This document shows positions 17,887-24,623 of a stretch of 64,000 nucleotides of DNA, in pieces. The notes beneath the pieces were generated by a model, which worked only from the letters and a program-made list of their open reading frames with translations, was not told where the DNA came from and ran no database searches. A program made the position numbers and the translations under genes. Source of the DNA: an uncultured Eubacteriales bacterium (GTDB lineage: Bacteria > Bacillota > Clostridia > Oscillospirales > Acutalibacteraceae); contig CAKSAP010000003.1 in NCBI GenBank assembly GCA_934436505.1, positions 1-64,000 on the forward strand, read 5' to 3'. How positions within the stretch are numbered: the first letter of the stretch is position 1; every line of letters begins with the position of its first letter.

Positions 17887-18273
17887 ATGGTAGATATTTT
17901 AGAAATTTTGGATATGATTGATTGGAGTATGCCTGCCGAAACGCAATCAAAAGGAATTTCTTTAGCAAGTGAATTTGAAAATATTGTTCCGTTTATACAA
18001 CCGTTAACGCCTAAACATAATAAAAATGTATGGAAAAATTGTGCTGTTATTATATCGCAAAAAAGCGATGAAGAAATTAAGCCGTATTTGGTTGAACTGT
18101 TAGAATGGTTGCAAGATATGAATTGGCCCGGAGCGCTTTGTATCTTAGATAGATTACGCAAGTTCTCAGATAGCAACACCATCTTTGAAGCGATAAATAC
18201 TTGTATTCAAAAAGCTAGAGAAAACAGAGATGATGTGTGGAACAGTAACTTACATCTGCTTTTAAATAATTAA
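17887..18273 (+). CDS. DUF5071-like protein, possible immunity protein
   Basis: The 128-aa soluble acidic protein has the segment LVELLEWLQDMNWPGA, which resembles the core of DUF5071 proteins. Members often sit in cassettes of small orphan genes and have been linked to polymorphic-toxin immunity; that role is inference here. The start is ATG 17887, after GGGGGCGAATATTAA. The preceding 140 bases contain short broken frames with no complete gene. Genes on either side encode small membrane proteins. Confidence 0.6.
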   Translation: MVDILEILDMIDWSMPAETQSKGISLASEFENIVPFIQPLTPKHNKNVWKNCAVIISQKSDEEIKPYLVELLEWLQDMNWPGALCILDRLRKFSDSNTIFEAINTCIQKARENRDDVWNSNLHLLLNN

Positions 18274-18303
18274 AGCAATACTAATTTGTTTTGAGGTAGT
18301 TAA

Positions 18304-18828
18304 ATGAAAAAAATATATCTTTCCAAATACTGGAAACAACAATTGGTTATTATGTTTTTTATTGCTTTACTGATTGCATTGTGGTTAATTAAGTTTTGTA
18401 TATTTGATTTTATATCTTACGAAGACTTGATTTTTGTATTTTGTGTTTTCGCTATTTTATTTGCATATGTTGGATTTGTTTATGTAAATTTGTTCCTTGT
18501 AAGTTATTCGATTATTGACAGTTTTCATAAAGAAGTTGCCATGTATTCATTTTTCGGAAAGCATGTATCGTCACTTGATATAAGCGGAAAGCAAACTGTG
18601 TATTATGAGGTTATAAGGCTGATTGAGGGAACATTTGCAAGCAGCGAGTATATGATACTTTCCAATTCTCAGTTTTCTCTTTACGCTAACGAAAAGAAAA
18701 AAGGCATATCTATTGTGGCTAAAAAAGTGATTGAGTCAAAAAATCAAATAATTGTTTCAAAGAAAGTCGGATACGAAATTTTAGCTTTGTACGAAAATGA
18801 AAATAAAAGTGTGAATAACAACAGCTAA
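18304..18828 (+). CDS. Small two-helix membrane protein of unknown function
   Basis: The 174-aa protein has two N-terminal membrane helices, around residues 12-30 and 38-62, and a C-terminal soluble domain of about 100 residues with strand-rich sequence. It starts 31 bases after the DUF5071-like gene, behind GAGGTAG, so the two may be co-transcribed. Like the product at 17218 it combines membrane helices with a soluble tail, but I see no clear sequence similarity between them. A terminator follows at 18869. Confidence 0.6.
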   Translation: MKKIYLSKYWKQQLVIMFFIALLIALWLIKFCIFDFISYEDLIFVFCVFAILFAYVGFVYVNLFLVSYSIIDSFHKEVAMYSFFGKHVSSLDISGKQTVYYEVIRLIEGTFASSEYMILSNSQFSLYANEKKKGISIVAKKVIESKNQIIVSKKVGYEILALYENENKSVNNNS

Positions 18829-18868
18829 TCAAATACCCCTTGATACGAATACATTAAAACAAACAATT

Positions 18869-18896
18869 AGGCGTCCTGTTGTCAGGACGCCTTTTT
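18869..18896 (+). terminator. Terminator closing the small-gene block
   Basis: AGGCGTCCTG and CAGGACGCCT form a perfect 10-bp stem around TTGT, followed by T4. Confidence 0.88.
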
Positions 18897-19019
18897 CTTA
18901 TGACCGTTTAACTTAATGCTTCGGAGATTTTGCATTTTTAGAATATTATTTCATAAATATTAAAGTAGGTTTATCTTGAAATACAGACCTTTAGGCTATA
19001 TAATATAGGAGATGATATT

Positions 19020-19736
19020 TTGAAAATTATCGGAAAGTTTATTTCTTTCTTTACTCTTGTAATTATAATTTCCGTACTGATATTTTTTACTTTTAATATA
19101 GAGCTTGCAAAAAATGTGCAAGGCTCTGCCGATTATCATTTTAACCCGACGTTTATAATAGATGCCGGGCACGGTGGAATTGACGGCGGAGCTTTAGGCG
19201 TTGATGGTACATACGAAAAGGATATAAATCTTGAAATTTCTCTCAAGCTTAACGAATTGCTGAAATCCTACGGGTTTAATACAGTTATGATAAGAGACAG
19301 CGATTGCTCTGTTCATTCAAGTCACGCAAAAAGCGTCAGGGAAATCAAAGTGTCCGATATTCATAACCGTATGAGTGTAATGGAAAACACCGATAATTGT
19401 ATTTTTATCAGCGTTCATCAGAATTCGTACAACAGTTCAAAATATTGGGGCACGCAGGTTTTTTATTCTCCGAACACGCCCGAAAGTAAGGATTTGGCAG
19501 GCGAAATTCAACAAAGCGTGGTTTCTCTGCTTCAAAAAGATAACACAAGGCAGATTAAAGAATGTGGTAAAAGCGTTTATCTGCTTTATTATGCAAAAAA
19601 GCCCGCAGTTTTAGTCGAGTGCGGATTTATAACAAATTATAACGATTTAGAATTGCTGAAAAGCGAAGAATATCAGCGTAAAATGGCGTTTTGCATTGCC
19701 GACGGTATTCTTAACTATGTAAACAAAGGAAGTTGA
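19020..19736 (+). CDS. cwlD: CwlD-like N-acetylmuramoyl-L-alanine amidase
   Basis: This zinc amidase of the Amidase_3 family cuts the lactyl-peptide bond of peptidoglycan. CwlD acts in spore cortex muramic-lactam formation. An N-terminal membrane anchor or signal (residues 8-28) precedes the domain. The zinc ligands are the His of FIIDAGHGGIDGGA, the Glu of INLEIS and the His of IFISVHQNS; the catalytic Glu is in AVLVECGFITN. At 238 aa it is CwlD-sized. The start is TTG 19020, with AGGAGATG upstream. RadA follows 2 bases after the stop. The symbol rests on size and type only. Confidence 0.8.
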   Translation: MKIIGKFISFFTLVIIISVLIFFTFNIELAKNVQGSADYHFNPTFIIDAGHGGIDGGALGVDGTYEKDINLEISLKLNELLKSYGFNTVMIRDSDCSVHSSHAKSVREIKVSDIHNRMSVMENTDNCIFISVHQNSYNSSKYWGTQVFYSPNTPESKDLAGEIQQSVVSLLQKDNTRQIKECGKSVYLLYYAKKPAVLVECGFITNYNDLELLKSEEYQRKMAFCIADGILNYVNKGS

Positions 19737-19738
19737 TT

Positions 19739-21115
19739 ATGGCAGGAAAAGTTAAGTCTGTCTATGTCTGCTCTGCTTGCGGACACGAATATTCAAAATG
19801 GTTTGGTCAATGCCCGAACTGTAAAGAGTGGAGCACACTCGAGGAAGAGGTTAGGACAGCCGTTTCAACGCAAAAGTCCTCGTCGGCTTTTTTATCGGCT
19901 AACAGAAGCAGGGTATATGCATTAAACGAAATAACAGCAGATACAGAGCATCGCTTTGACACGGGCTTGAATGAGCTTAACCGTGTTCTCGGCGGTGGTC
20001 TTGTAAAAGGCTCAATGGTGCTTTTAAGCGGCGATCCCGGCATAGGTAAATCGACCTTGTTGCTTCAAATCTGCGAGCATCTCGGAAAAACGCTGAAAAT
20101 TCTCTATGTGTCGGGCGAGGAATCGGCTCATCAAATCAAGCTTCGTGCTACAAGGCTCAATGTTAAATCTGAAAACCTTTCAATTCTCTGCGAAACCGAC
20201 GCACAGTATATTTGTGAGGTAATCGCATCCGAAAAGCCCGATATTGTAATGATAGACTCAATTCAAACCATGAACATTGCGGAATTAAGCTCGTCTGCCG
20301 GCAGCATAACACAGGTACGTGAAACTACAAATATGCTTATGAGAACGGCAAAAACGCTTAATATTCCTATGATAATCGTCGGTCATGTAAACAAAGACGG
20401 TAATATAGCAGGTCCGAAGGTGCTTGAGCATATTGTTGACGCCGTTTTGTATATTGAGGGCGACAGAAATTTCTCATACAGAATTTTAAGAGCCGTTAAA
20501 AACCGTTTTGGCTCTACTAATGAAATAGGTATGTTTGAAATGCAGGATATAGGTCTTACCGAGGTCAGCAACCCGTCTATGATGCTCATTTCAGGTAAGC
20601 CAAAGAACACCTCAGGCAGCTGTATAGCTTGCGTTATGGAGGGTACAAGACCGATTATGGCGGAGGTGCAAAGCCTCGTTACGCCCACAGGCTTCGGAAA
20701 TCCGAGAAGAATGGCGACGGGTATCGATTATAACCGTATGGCTATGCTGATTGCCGTGCTCGAAAAGAGGGCAGGGTACTTTATCGGAAATATGGACTGC
20801 TATATAAATATCATCGGCGGTCTTAAAATTGACGAGCCTGCAGCTGATTTGTCGGTTGCGCTTGCCATTGTTTCAAGCTTAAAGGATTACGCTGTGCCCG
20901 AGGATTTGCTTGCTTTCGGCGAAATAGGGCTCGGCGGAGAAATCAGAGCCGTAAATTCCTGCGAACAGCGAATAAGAGAGGCTGCAAAGTTAGGCTTTAG
21001 AAAATGCGTCATACCGAAATACAATCTTCAAAAAATCCGCAACAAGCTTACCGATAATATCGAGGTTGTCGGTGTGAGCAATATAAGACAGGCTTTTCAA
21101 GCTATAATGGACTGA
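19739..21115 (+). CDS. radA: DNA repair protein RadA
   Basis: RadA is a RecA-like helicase that helps process recombination intermediates. It has an N-terminal zinc finger (CSACGHEYSKWFGQCPNC), a Walker A motif GDPGIGKST, the RadA signature KNRFGSTNEIG and a C-terminal Lon-like domain with DLSVALAIVSS. The length of 458 aa is normal. ATG 19739 is chosen because AAAGGAAG precedes it; TTG 19733 overlaps the cwlD stop. It sits directly after the cwlD-like gene. Confidence 0.95.
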   Translation: MAGKVKSVYVCSACGHEYSKWFGQCPNCKEWSTLEEEVRTAVSTQKSSSAFLSANRSRVYALNEITADTEHRFDTGLNELNRVLGGGLVKGSMVLLSGDPGIGKSTLLLQICEHLGKTLKILYVSGEESAHQIKLRATRLNVKSENLSILCETDAQYICEVIASEKPDIVMIDSIQTMNIAELSSSAGSITQVRETTNMLMRTAKTLNIPMIIVGHVNKDGNIAGPKVLEHIVDAVLYIEGDRNFSYRILRAVKNRFGSTNEIGMFEMQDIGLTEVSNPSMMLISGKPKNTSGSCIACVMEGTRPIMAEVQSLVTPTGFGNPRRMATGIDYNRMAMLIAVLEKRAGYFIGNMDCYINIIGGLKIDEPAADLSVALAIVSSLKDYAVPEDLLAFGEIGLGGEIRAVNSCEQRIREAAKLGFRKCVIPKYNLQKIRNKLTDNIEVVGVSNIRQAFQAIMD

Positions 21116-21119
21116 TGCT

Positions 21120-21863
21120 ATGAAGCTTATAAATACACCGTATTTGCCTGAAACCGACGTTCTTATAGGCGTGGCAGGCGCAGGCATTTTGAAATACACA
21201 GATGAGCTTAAAAGGCTTGGAATTGATACGCTTGTAGCAGACAGCGAGCCTGATTTACCGACGCCTGTTATCAATCACGCAGATTTATGCGTGAATTATC
21301 TCGGCAACGGCAATGTAGTTTTAACAAAAACGCAAGCGAAGCTAAAAGCGACACTTGAAAAGCTCGGCTGTAAATGTTATATTATCAATGAAAGCTTGAA
21401 AAATGCTTATCCCGAGGATTGTCTGCTGAACTGTATTGCAAATTCAACTGATTTAATATGCAATTATGATATTACCTCCGCTAAAATCAAGGAATTGGCG
21501 AACGGAAAGAGTGTAATAAACGTCAATCAAGGATACACAAAATGCTCCGTCTGCGCCGTTTCCGACAAGGCTTTTATCACAGATGATAAATCAATATACA
21601 AAGCACTTAAAAATGCCGAATACGACGTTTTAGAGGTTGAAAAGGGGAGTGTGGCTCTCGACGGATACGATTACGGGTTTATCGGCGGTGCTTGCTGTAA
21701 AATATCAAAGGACGTTCTTGCTTTTTTCGGAAATGCAAAAGCTCATAAAAGCTATGATGATATAAAAGCGTTTTGCAAAAACTACAATGTGGATTTATTA
21801 AGTCTTGATAACGAAAGGCTTTGCGACATAGGAAGCTTTATTCCGATTTTTGAAAATGATTAA
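21120..21863 (+). CDS. Conserved Clostridia protein, possible DUF6873/GME-fold family
   Basis: The 247-aa cytoplasmic protein has repeated strand-helix units, with Gly-, Asn- and Cys-rich loops such as LCVNYLGNGNVVLTKTQ and NVNQGYTKCSVCAV. This resembles the guanidino-group-modifying (GME) propeller fold that NCBI labels DUF6873. I cannot point to a verified catalytic triad, so the activity is unknown. It starts 5 bases after radA and probably belongs to the same transcript. Confidence 0.6.
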   Translation: MKLINTPYLPETDVLIGVAGAGILKYTDELKRLGIDTLVADSEPDLPTPVINHADLCVNYLGNGNVVLTKTQAKLKATLEKLGCKCYIINESLKNAYPEDCLLNCIANSTDLICNYDITSAKIKELANGKSVINVNQGYTKCSVCAVSDKAFITDDKSIYKALKNAEYDVLEVEKGSVALDGYDYGFIGGACCKISKDVLAFFGNAKAHKSYDDIKAFCKNYNVDLLSLDNERLCDIGSFIPIFEND

Positions 21864-21884
21864 ATATAGAAAGGCGATGTTAAA

Positions 21885-22157
21885 ATGAAAAAGGGGAAAT
21901 GGGCAAATTTATTCGGTTCTGCGCTTGCAGGAACAACTGTTGCAGGTGTTATGATTTCCGCCAATAAGCTCGCAAAAAAATACGGCGAAAAGCCCGTTAA
22001 TACAAAGCTAATCAATATTGACGCCGCAAAAACAATCGAATACGCTGTTAATAAATTTGTAAATACAGACGATGAAAAGCTGCTAAAGTTTGCAAGCTTC
22101 ATTCCGAGTAAAAAAACGGTTGATAACACAGAAACGGTTGAAGAAAACGTAAACTAA
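21885..22157 (+). CDS. Small predicted membrane-associated protein, unknown
   Basis: This 90-aa protein has a basic N terminus, a Gly/Ala-rich hydrophobic segment at residues 8-26 (LFGSALAGTTVAGVMISA) and a mixed-charge tail. AGGCGATG precedes the ATG. It lies 21 bases after the previous gene and is closed by a terminator, so it ends the cwlD-radA run. No family is recognised. Confidence 0.55.
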   Translation: MKKGKWANLFGSALAGTTVAGVMISANKLAKKYGEKPVNTKLINIDAAKTIEYAVNKFVNTDDEKLLKFASFIPSKKTVDNTETVEENVN

Positions 22158-22172
22158 ATGATAAATAACTTA

Positions 22173-22207
22173 TAGAAGCTCTTGACACCAAGAACTTCTA
22201 TTTTTTT
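22173..22207 (+). terminator. Terminator at the end of the cwlD-radA run
   Basis: TAGAAGCTCTTG and CAAGAACTTCTA pair (one G-U) around ACAC and are followed by T7. This is the last chromosomal feature before the prophage. Confidence 0.88.
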
Positions 22208-22226
22208 ATTTATAAGGGAATAGGAC

Positions 22227-22255
22227 TTGACAAGTCAGAAAATTTGATTTACAAT
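22227..22255 (+). promoter_or_regulatory. Consensus promoter ending in the left attachment repeat
   Basis: TTGACA (22227-22232) and TACAAT (22250-22255) are 17 bases apart. The last three bases of the -10 are the first three of the 13-bp att repeat. The promoter fires into the prophage, toward the terminator at 22313. Confidence 0.75.
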
Positions 22256-22265
22256 TATACATAAT
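22253..22265 (+). repeat. Left 13-bp attachment repeat (attL core)
   Basis: AATTATACATAAT is repeated exactly at 27628-27640, 5.4 kb away, and brackets all phage-like genes. The 11 bases ATTATACATAA have the size of a Xer-binding arm. Confidence 0.6.
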
Positions 22266-22343
22266 TAGACATTGTGTCTATTATCTTGTAAAAATTGAAC
22301 AAATTAAAAATGAAAGCAGTTGCTACCGTGCAGCTGCTTTTCT
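22262..22343 (+). ncRNA. Candidate 80-nt small RNA at the left end of the prophage
   Basis: The promoter at 22227 should start near 22262, and a terminator-like hairpin with a T tract ends at 22341. In between is one palindrome (TAGACA-TTG-TGTCTA, 22266-22280) and no ORF. In the circular phage the same unit would be transcribed from the promoter at 27602. A priming or regulatory RNA is possible. Confidence 0.35.
22313..22343 (+). terminator. Terminator-like hairpin inside the left arm of the prophage
   Basis: AAAGCAGTTGC and GCAGCTGCTTT pair (one G-U) around TACCGT, followed by TTCT. It would stop transcripts entering from the att promoter. Confidence 0.65.
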
Positions 22344-22419
22344 ATTGCCTTAATAATCGGGGAAATCGTTATCGTATATATTAAAAGGACTTAACTCGGA
22401 GGAGAATGTGAGCAGGGGT

Positions 22420-22445
22420 ACCCGCTCCGCAGCTGCGGAGCGGGT
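22420..22445. repeat. Perfect 26-bp GC-rich palindrome
   Basis: ACCCGCTCCGCAG is followed directly by its reverse complement. With no T tract it is not a terminator. In a single-stranded genome it would form a very stable hairpin, as filamentous-phage packaging signals and origins do. An additional GCAG/CTGC pair flanks it. Confidence 0.75.
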
Positions 22446-22507
22446 CTGCGACCTCGGAGGCTCCAGCCCTCCCACTTTGCGTTCAGATTAAAGCGCTTAT
22501 AGGCGCT

Positions 22508-22526
22508 TCATCGGCGGCGCCGATGA
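22508..22526. repeat. Hairpin in the prophage intergenic region
   Basis: TCATCGGC and GCCGATGA form a perfect 8-bp stem around GGC. Just before it, AAGCGC (22491-) pairs with GCGCTT. These belong to the stacked-hairpin block at 22.31-22.59 kb. Confidence 0.6.
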
Positions 22527-22527
22527 A

Positions 22528-22553
22528 CAAAAAAAAGACCGCAAAAGCGGTCT
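22528..22553 (-). terminator. Terminator for the leftward repressor transcript
   Basis: On the minus strand AGACCGC-TTTT-GCGGTCT is followed by T8, placing a rho-independent terminator downstream of the 33-aa membrane protein and repressor. Confidence 0.75.
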
Positions 22554-22557
22554 GAAA

Positions 22558-22590
22558 GCAGTATGGGGGTACTACGACCCCCCATACTGC
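22558..22590 (+). other. Rolling-circle double-strand origin (pMV158-type nick hairpin)
   Basis: A perfect 12-bp stem (GCAGTATGGGGG with CCCCCATACTGC) exposes the loop TACTACGAC. This is the conserved nick sequence of pMV158/pLS1-family origins, where Rep cuts between G and A, here between 22576 and 22577. The Rep at 26774 belongs to the same HUH family, so origin and initiator match. In the circular form the origin lies downstream of rep, across the att junction. Confidence 0.8.
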
Positions 22591-22604
22591 TCAGTGCTCA
22601 CGGC

Positions 22605-22706
22605 TCATTTTTTAACTATTGCTACAAAAACGGCGCAAATTATGCCGACAATTACAATTATACCGAAAGTGTGTTGTGTGAAAAGATTTGCTATAAACTC
22701 TGTCAT
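22605..22706 (-). CDS. 33-residue single-span membrane protein of the prophage
   Basis: An ATG at 22706 with a perfect AAGGAGG 5 bases upstream opens a 33-codon frame. It has a short polar N terminus (MTEFIANLFTQHTF), one hydrophobic span (GIIVIVGIICAVFVAIV) and ends in two Lys. The size and topology are those of filamentous-phage pVII/pIX tip proteins (32-33 aa), or of a small holin-like protein. It follows the repressor gene by 10 bases and precedes a minus-strand terminator, so it may be expressed in the lysogen. It is easily missed by gene callers. Confidence 0.6.
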   Translation of the reverse strand: MTEFIANLFTQHTFGIIVIVGIICAVFVAIVKK

Positions 22707-22716
22707 TGTTTCCTCC

Positions 22717-22929
22717 TTATTTATTAACTTCTTTTTTACTTGTTCTTTCTAATATGTAGTCTGTCGATACGTTAAAATATTCTGCAATTCTTATTAAGTC
22801 TTTTATGCTAATTTCATGTTTTCCTAGTTCTAATTTGCTGTAGTATGATTGCTCAATTCCTAAAATTGTTGAAATTTTTGTTTGCGTTTCGCCTTTTTCT
22901 ATTCTTAATTCTTTTATTCTTTTGTACAT
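22717..22929 (-). CDS. Xre/Cro-CI-family phage repressor
   Basis: The 70-aa protein is one HTH_3 domain: RIKELRIEKGETQTKIS, then the recognition-helix region LGIEQSYYSKLELGKHE and a DLIRIAEYF helix. The ATG at 22929 follows AGGTGA by 5 bases, which is better than the GTG at 22938. It is transcribed away from the phage operon. Two palindromes sharing an AGGTAA half-site lie between it and the operon, exactly on the rightward promoter, so it most likely keeps the phage genes silent in the lysogen. It has no C-terminal dimerisation or peptidase domain, so induction would not be by RecA-driven cleavage. Confidence 0.85.
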   Translation of the reverse strand: MYKRIKELRIEKGETQTKISTILGIEQSYYSKLELGKHEISIKDLIRIAEYFNVSTDYILERTSKKEVNK

Positions 22930-22965
22930 TTTTATCACCTGAAGTCATTTTATTATATTTTTTGC

Positions 22966-22994
22966 TTGACTTTAGGTAATATGTTACCTATAAT
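22966..22994 (+). promoter_or_regulatory. Main rightward phage promoter
   Basis: TTGACT (22966-22971) and TATAAT (22989-22994) are 17 bases apart. The spacer is almost filled by the first operator palindrome. Confidence 0.85.
22973..22990. promoter_or_regulatory. Operator O1 in the promoter spacer
   Basis: TAGGTAA and TTACCTA are inverted around four bases, placed between the -35 and -10 boxes. Binding here would block RNA polymerase. Confidence 0.75.
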
Positions 22995-23000
22995 ATGAAC

Positions 23001-23022
23001 ATAAGGTAAATTTTTACCTTAT
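23001..23022. promoter_or_regulatory. Operator O2 at the transcription start
   Basis: ATAAGGTAAA and TTTACCTTAT are perfect 10-base arms around TT. It shares the AGGTAA half-site with O1 and is centred about 30 bases further on, close to three helical turns. Confidence 0.75.
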
Positions 23023-23097
23023 CGGATAAACTTAATCGTGCTCTGTTGGTCTCTACTTCGGAGCCGTTTATCTGTAAAATTTTTAGGAGGTGCAAAA

Positions 23098-23373
23098 ATG
23101 AAAGCACATGTAGTAGGTTATCAGACTTGCGATTTCAAGGACAAGGACGGGAAGCAGGTTCAGGGAGTGTCGCTCAAGTGTTTGGTCGATTCAACCTCCG
23201 AAACCTTTGTCGGACAGGATATCGCAAAAATATGGGTTCCGTTAAAGCTTCTCGAGTCCGTCGGCTTCGTGCCTGATGTCGGTTCAGATGTCAATCTGAT
23301 TTACGATTATGACGGAAAGAAGCCAGTTTTAACTGGGTATGAGCTCGTTATCGAGTCTGATACAAATTCTTGA
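23098..23373 (+). CDS. Small phage protein, candidate ssDNA-binding protein
   Basis: This first gene of the phage operon encodes a 91-aa soluble, strand-rich protein (MKAHVVGYQTCDFKDKDGKQ, later KIWVPLKLLESVGF and VNLIYDYDGKKP). Size and position directly before the coat gene match gene V of Ff phages, the ssDNA-binding protein, and an OB-like fold is plausible. There is no sequence motif that proves it. The start ATG 23098 has AGGAGGTG upstream; longer versions of the frame run into the operator region and are rejected. Confidence 0.6.
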   Translation: MKAHVVGYQTCDFKDKDGKQVQGVSLKCLVDSTSETFVGQDIAKIWVPLKLLESVGFVPDVGSDVNLIYDYDGKKPVLTGYELVIESDTNS

Positions 23374-23391
23374 GGAAGGAGGTAAGGCGTT

Positions 23392-23721
23392 ATGAAAAAG
23401 TTTTTTTCAAAGCTCGTTTCAAAGCTTAAGAGTTCTCGTATAGGGAAGATAGCCGTAGGCGTAGGTGCTACCATTTCGGCTGTTGTTGCTACAGCGATTT
23501 CTTCTTTTGCTGCTGACTCTGCACCGGCTGACGCTTCTTCTGTTGTAGCCGGCGTTAAGACTGTTTTTGATTCGGTTTCGGGAACATTCAGTTTTGCAAA
23601 TATCGTATCAATGATAGGTATTGCAATCGCAGCTGCAGCTCTCCTTGTTCTTGGCTGGTTTGGTCTTCGCAAGGTTATCAGTATGATTAAATCGGCGCTT
23701 CGTGGTAAGCTTAAGGTTTAA
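23392..23721 (+). CDS. Major coat protein precursor (pVIII-like)
   Basis: The 109-aa precursor has a basic N terminus, a hydrophobic signal (GKIAVGVGATISAVVATAIS) and a likely cleavage after SSFA at residue 40. The mature protein of about 69 residues has an acidic start (ADSAPADAS), an amphipathic linker, one membrane span (SMIGIAIAAAALLVLGWFG) and a basic tail (KSALRGKLKV). That is the architecture of filamentous-phage major coat proteins, which sit in the host membrane before assembly. AAGGAGG lies 9 bases upstream. A terminator follows at once, as after gene VIII of M13. Confidence rests on topology and context. Confidence 0.75.
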   Translation: MKKFFSKLVSKLKSSRIGKIAVGVGATISAVVATAISSFAADSAPADASSVVAGVKTVFDSVSGTFSFANIVSMIGIAIAAAALLVLGWFGLRKVISMIKSALRGKLKV

Positions 23722-23750
23722 TCCGTTTTTTCTTCTCGTATTTTCCCCTA

Positions 23751-23784
23751 AGAGGGCGGAGGTTGTCCCTCCGCTCTTTTTTCT
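23751..23784 (+). terminator. Terminator after the coat gene
   Basis: GCGGAGG and CCTCCGC form the stem, extended by AGA/TCT across a bulge, and are followed by T6. A partial terminator here would give more coat and ssDNA-binding protein than downstream products, as in Ff phages. Confidence 0.75.
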
Positions 23785-23798
23785 TTTGGAGGTGTTTT

Positions 23799-24623
23799 AT
23801 GTATTCGGAAGCTTTACAATGTAATTCTTCAATTCTTGATATATTCCGCCGATATAAGTATCTTAAAGAGTTCAAGCTCTCTCATCCCGGATATTTTGAG
23901 CCTATCGGCACAATGATATTTTGCGGCGCCCAGGGAAGCGGTAAAACCTTAAGCGCTGTAAATTATGTCTGTAATGTTCTTAAAGCGTTTCCTGCGGCTA
24001 TTTTAGTTACGAATGTAAAAATATCCGATTATCCATTTAATACGGGTTATTCGGTCGATAAACAGGGTAATACAGCATTATATGACATTGAAACAGGGGA
24101 GAGGTTAACAGTTAATGAACAAGGGCATTACGGCTACAATCGAGTAATTGAGTATGACGGTCTTGACAGCTTGAAGTATATTAGCAATTCATATTTTGGT
24201 GTTTTTTATCTTATCGATGAGCTGCACCTTGAGCTTAACAGCTTGGAAAGTAAAAACATTGATATTGACGTAATGACCGAGATATCACAACAACGTAAGC
24301 AGCGCAAACATATTGTCGGTACTTCCCAGGTATATATGCGGCTTGCAAAACCTCTTCGAGAACAGATATTTGATGTTGTGTTATGTAAAAACTATTTCGG
24401 CTTTCTACAATTCAATAAGCTTATAGACGGGGAGACAGCCACCGAAAAAGACGGCAAGCTCGATTGTACTGTCAAAAAGCATTGTATATGGATTCATAAG
24501 CCGTCATATTATCAGCGTTACGATACTTTTGCAAAAATGAAGAGATACAACAAGGAATGGCAAGGACACAAGAGGGAAGCTCCGCAAAGCTTTAGTTTTA
24601 ATGTGAAAGGTAGTGATAAATGA
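23799..24623 (+). CDS. Zot/pI-like assembly ATPase
   Basis: The 274-aa protein carries Walker A GAQGSGKT at residues 43-50 and a Walker B FYLIDELHLEL near residue 140. A QQRKQRKHIVGTSQ segment that may be a sensor region follows. This is the Zonula-occludens-toxin/pI class, which powers extrusion of filamentous phage, and is the hallmark gene of inoviruses. The usual C-terminal membrane span of pI is not visible: the protein ends in a polar KGSDK. The start ATG 23799 has GGAGGTG 4 bases upstream. The stop overlaps the next small ORF, whose hydrophobic stretch could supply a membrane partner. Confidence 0.85.
   Translation: MYSEALQCNSSILDIFRRYKYLKEFKLSHPGYFEPIGTMIFCGAQGSGKTLSAVNYVCNVLKAFPAAILVTNVKISDYPFNTGYSVDKQGNTALYDIETGERLTVNEQGHYGYNRVIEYDGLDSLKYISNSYFGVFYLIDELHLELNSLESKNIDIDVMTEISQQRKQRKHIVGTSQVYMRLAKPLREQIFDVVLCKNYFGFLQFNKLIDGETATEKDGKLDCTVKKHCIWIHKPSYYQRYDTFAKMKRYNKEWQGHKREAPQSFSFNVKGSDK

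Noticed and set aside
22420..22445. The 26-bp palindrome as a terminator
   Set aside because: No T tract follows on either strand, and it lies in the phage origin region.
22313..22590. CRISPR-like array
   Set aside because: The hairpins differ in sequence and spacing; there are no regular repeats and no cas genes.
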